A stretch of DNA of 6,908 bases. Origin: Tardiphaga sp. (GTDB lineage Bacteria; Pseudomonadota; Alphaproteobacteria; Rhizobiales; Xanthobacteraceae). Position numbers and translations under genes: made by a program. The stretch is taken from assembly GCA_014377915.1 (NCBI GenBank), contig JACMOT010000413.1, positions 1 through 6,908 on the forward strand, read 5' to 3'. Position 1 is the first letter of the stretch; each line of letters opens with the position of its first letter. The notes below the pieces were generated by a model. That model was not told the origin of the DNA. It ran no database searches and worked only from the letters and a program-made list of their open reading frames with translations. This document shows positions 5,511 to 6,908 of this stretch, in pieces.

Positions 5511-5666
5511 ATGTCACTATCGTCAGCCAGGAACTTCGCCCTTCGCGCCGCGAAGTCACAGGACGACAAGGAAGCGATCGATCTGCTATCCAAGGCGATT
5601 CTTGAACTGGCAACGTCGATCGAGGCCACCGACGCCAAGCTCAAGAAGATCAACAAATCATCTTAG
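5511..5666 (+). CDS. Hypothetical 51-aa helical protein
   Basis: AGGAGA lies 8 bases before the ATG, a strong ribosome site. The same frame stays open upstream to 5376, but that extension would run through the terminator hairpin at 5417-5446, so the shorter start is chosen. The protein starts MSLSSARNFALRAAKSQDDK and continues as a long amphipathic helix (about 18-48; EAIDLLSKAILELATSIEAT) ending in a basic tail KLKKINKSS. There is no signal peptide, cysteine or membrane segment. It is probably a small cytosolic coiled-coil or dimeric protein. I do not recognise the family. Codon use is normal for the window, supporting a real gene. Confidence 0.72.
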   Translation: MSLSSARNFALRAAKSQDDKEAIDLLSKAILELATSIEATDAKLKKINKSS

Positions 5667-5687
5667 GTATCTAGGTACATTCGCGTT

Positions 5688-5774
5688 AGCTGATATAGTA
5701 TATTTGTCAGGATCAGCTGTGCACGAAGGCGCTCCACGCTTCCAGACGTCACGTTTGGCGTTGTGGTGCACAGC
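5688..5774. repeat. Overlapping inverted repeats with shared arm
   Basis: AGCTGAT (5688-5694) is the inverse of ATCAGCT (5712-5718), with 17 bases between. GCTGTGCAC (5716-5724) is the inverse of GTGCACAGC (5766-5774), with 41 bases between. The two pairs share GCT at 5716-5718, so in RNA both full stems cannot form together. They lie 59-145 bases upstream of the 168-aa gene, in an AT-richer intergenic stretch (5667-5832) that holds no gene I can support. Confidence 0.5.
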
Positions 5775-5832
5775 GGTGCAATCTAGAAACAGATAGCTGG
5801 AACATTGAAGTAACAAAGCAGCGAGCGAAGCC

Positions 5833-6339
5833 GTGGCCGACCAGATTGACGTTGGGCCTCCGTCCGTCCCGTTACGCGACGGCAAGTCCTACAAGGGAAT
5901 AGCACTGTTCGTGGTGTTGCTCGCGCTTGGCGCGGCGGCAGGGTTTACCTGGCTTCGCCACGGCGACCGGTTATTGGAAGTAACATCCCTCGCTTCATCG
6001 GCCGGTTCCAGCGCGGCGGTTGCGGCCACCGATGCCAGCCTCGTCGCGGCGTCCGACTTCCAGTCATTCCAGCAACAGACCGCCGAGGCCCTGCAGTCGG
6101 TCACTGAACTATTGACGGCGCAACAGGCGCAGCTGAAGCGACTATCCGACGACGTCTCGGGCCTCTCCACCAAGATCGACCAGATGCAAAGCACCCTGGC
6201 CTCGGGTACCACGGCTTCGCTGCCGCCCGCGCGGCTCTCCGTTACCGTGCCGCGCCGCAAGCCCCCCACGCCACGGCCGGCCGGCGCGCTTTGGGGGGGC
6301 GGCGCCCCGGTGGGGGCCCCGCCGCACCCCGTGCGATAG
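5833..6339 (+). CDS. Membrane-anchored coiled-coil protein (168 aa), function unknown
   Basis: The start is a GTG with only a weak upstream GCGAAG; no ATG competes. The layout is a short polar N-terminus (1-20), one transmembrane helix (about 22-41, KGIALFVVLLALGAAAGFTW), an Ala/Ser-rich linker, a Gln-rich coiled coil (about 76-124, with QQTAEALQSVTELLTAQQAQ), and a Pro/Arg tail (130-168, PRRKPPTPRP). With the coiled coil beyond the helix and little charge before it, the main part is probably periplasmic with an N-in anchor. This build resembles small envelope or division-associated proteins but matches no named family I can state. The last 25 codons cross runs of six C, seven G and five G, so a length error there would change the C-terminus. 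It converges on the 86-aa minus-strand gene with 14 bases between stops. Confidence 0.75.
   Translation: MADQIDVGPPSVPLRDGKSYKGIALFVVLLALGAAAGFTWLRHGDRLLEVTSLASSAGSSAAVAATDASLVAASDFQSFQQQTAEALQSVTELLTAQQAQLKRLSDDVSGLSTKIDQMQSTLASGTTASLPPARLSVTVPRRKPPTPRPAGALWGGGAPVGAPPHPVR
6261..6328. repeat. GC-only low-complexity tract with strong fold-back
   Basis: C6 (6262-6267), G7 (6293-6299) and G5 followed by C4 (6312-6320) occur in 60 bases that are almost wholly G and C. GCGGC can pair with GCCGC, and CCCC with GGGG, giving a very stable structure. It sits at the convergent end of two genes and may act as a transcription barrier, though no T-run follows. Such tracts are also prone to sequencing length errors. 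Confidence 0.45.
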
Positions 6340-6353
6340 CCGACGCCGCTTGC

Positions 6354-6614
6354 TTATCGGTTGAAGGCGATGAAGCGGAATTCGGGTTTGCAGTCGAGAG
6401 TGCCGGGCAGATCGCGGCCATTGCGCTGACGGAGACGATCAGCCTCCGCGGCATCGATACACCGCCGCAGCTCGGTATTGCAGGTCTTGACCTGGTCGAG
6501 GATTTCGCGCCGCTGAGGCGAGGTCAATGACGGGCTGGCCAGGTTCTTCCAGGCCAGCCGGAGCAGCCGCTTCAGGGACTGGATATCGCGGTCGCGCATC
6601 ATGGTGTCGGGCAT
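6354..6614 (-). CDS. Hypothetical 86-aa protein
   Basis: The frame from ATG 6614 encodes a soluble, basic, mainly helical protein. After a short start (MPDTMMRDRD) come helices at about 11-25 (IQSLKRLLRLAWKNLA) and 32-64 (SPQRREILDQVKTCNTELRR and onwards), then a less regular tail. Three cysteines occur at 45, 52 and 75. ATG codons at residues 5 and 6 are alternative starts, and none has a strong ribosome site. I recognise no domain. There is no signal peptide or membrane segment, so it is probably cytosolic. The plus-strand open frame opposite (6291-6530) looks like its shadow. Upstream, 107 bases without a visible gene separate it from the next minus-strand gene. Confidence 0.68.
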   Translation of the reverse strand: MPDTMMRDRDIQSLKRLLRLAWKNLASPSLTSPQRREILDQVKTCNTELRRCIDAAEADRLRQRNGRDLPGTLDCKPEFRFIAFNR

Positions 6615-6721
6615 TGCTCAGGCTCTGGCAACGAGGGGATCGGCCGACCAAGTATCGCTGATTCGCCGCGATGGAACAGGGATTTGTCGGGCTCGTCCTC
6701 GCGCAGGTAACACCTTCGTCT

Positions 6722-6908
6722 TCAGATGGGCTGCGTCACCGCACGGTCGGTCGCAGCGGCCGGCGCTACCAGCGAGACTTCAACCGGACTTCGCAATTCA
6801 AGCGGCTTGACACCTTCGGTCGCGAAGCTGATCTGCCACAGCCAGGTGAAGTAACCCTTCTTCGACAGTTCGCCGCTCTTGAAGAACGGTTCGAACATCG
6901 CCGCCGCG
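6722..6908 (-). CDS. C-terminal part of an unrecognised protein
   Basis: An open frame enters from the right edge and ends at TGA (6724-6722), giving 61 residues. It contains a well-formed stretch FFKSGELSKKGYFTWLWQIS (8-27) followed by beta-like, alternating text (FATEGVKPLELRSPVEVSLV, 28-47) and a short disordered tail. Codon use and the lack of stops support a real gene end. An ATG at residue 4 could be internal or, less likely, the start of a 58-aa protein. I do not recognise the family, and the N-terminal part is outside the window. Confidence 0.65.
   Translation of the reverse strand, partial: AAAMFEPFFKSGELSKKGYFTWLWQISFATEGVKPLELRSPVEVSLVAPAAATDRAVTQPI

Noticed and set aside
6291..6530. 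79-codon plus-strand frame
   Set aside because: It is opposite the 86-aa minus-strand gene and starts in a GC homopolymer tract with no ribosome site.

Overview
This window is high-GC chromosomal DNA from an alphaproteobacterium, most likely in Rhizobiales near Bradyrhizobium, Rhodopseudomonas and Nitrobacter. Three things support this. The gene order rlpA - PBP5-type D,D-carboxypeptidase - tmk - holB is typical of that group. The ssrA gene is circularly permuted (two-piece tmRNA), a form characteristic of alphaproteobacteria. Its tag begins ANDN, as alphaproteobacterial tags do. The genus is inferred from recognition, not from a search.

Left part (1-3389, minus strand): a compact run reading leftwards, rlpA (septal lytic transglycosylase lipoprotein), a penicillin-binding-protein-5 type carboxypeptidase, tmk (dTMP kinase), and the first 127 codons of holB (clamp-loader delta prime), which leaves the window at base 1. 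The last three genes overlap by 1-3 bases and are probably translationally coupled. The set joins peptidoglycan remodelling to dTTP supply and replisome loading.

Middle (3390-4930): a 383-base divergent intergenic region with inverted repeats and two imperfect CtrA-like sites, then an orphan Flp-type pilin gene (54 aa) on the plus strand. It is followed by small uncharacterised genes: a probable 85-aa protein (plus), a 42-aa single-span membrane protein (minus), and a 60-aa charged helical protein (plus).

4931-5290 (minus): the permuted ssrA gene. It shows the acceptor-stem halves with a G3-U70 wobble, an intervening segment, a tag reading frame encoding ANDNVRMNEVRLAA, and a strong UUCG-tetraloop terminator.

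Right part (5291-6908): a strong plus-strand terminator hairpin, a 51-aa helical protein (plus), an intergenic region with overlapping inverted repeats, a 168-aa membrane-anchored coiled-coil protein (plus), and a convergent 86-aa protein (minus). The C-terminal 61 codons of an unrecognised protein (minus) enter from the right edge.

I found no insertion sequence, prophage gene, CRISPR array, tRNA or rRNA. Nothing here looks like a new multi-gene system. The most informative items are the tmRNA, the orphan pilin with its possible CtrA sites, and the group of undescribed small proteins.
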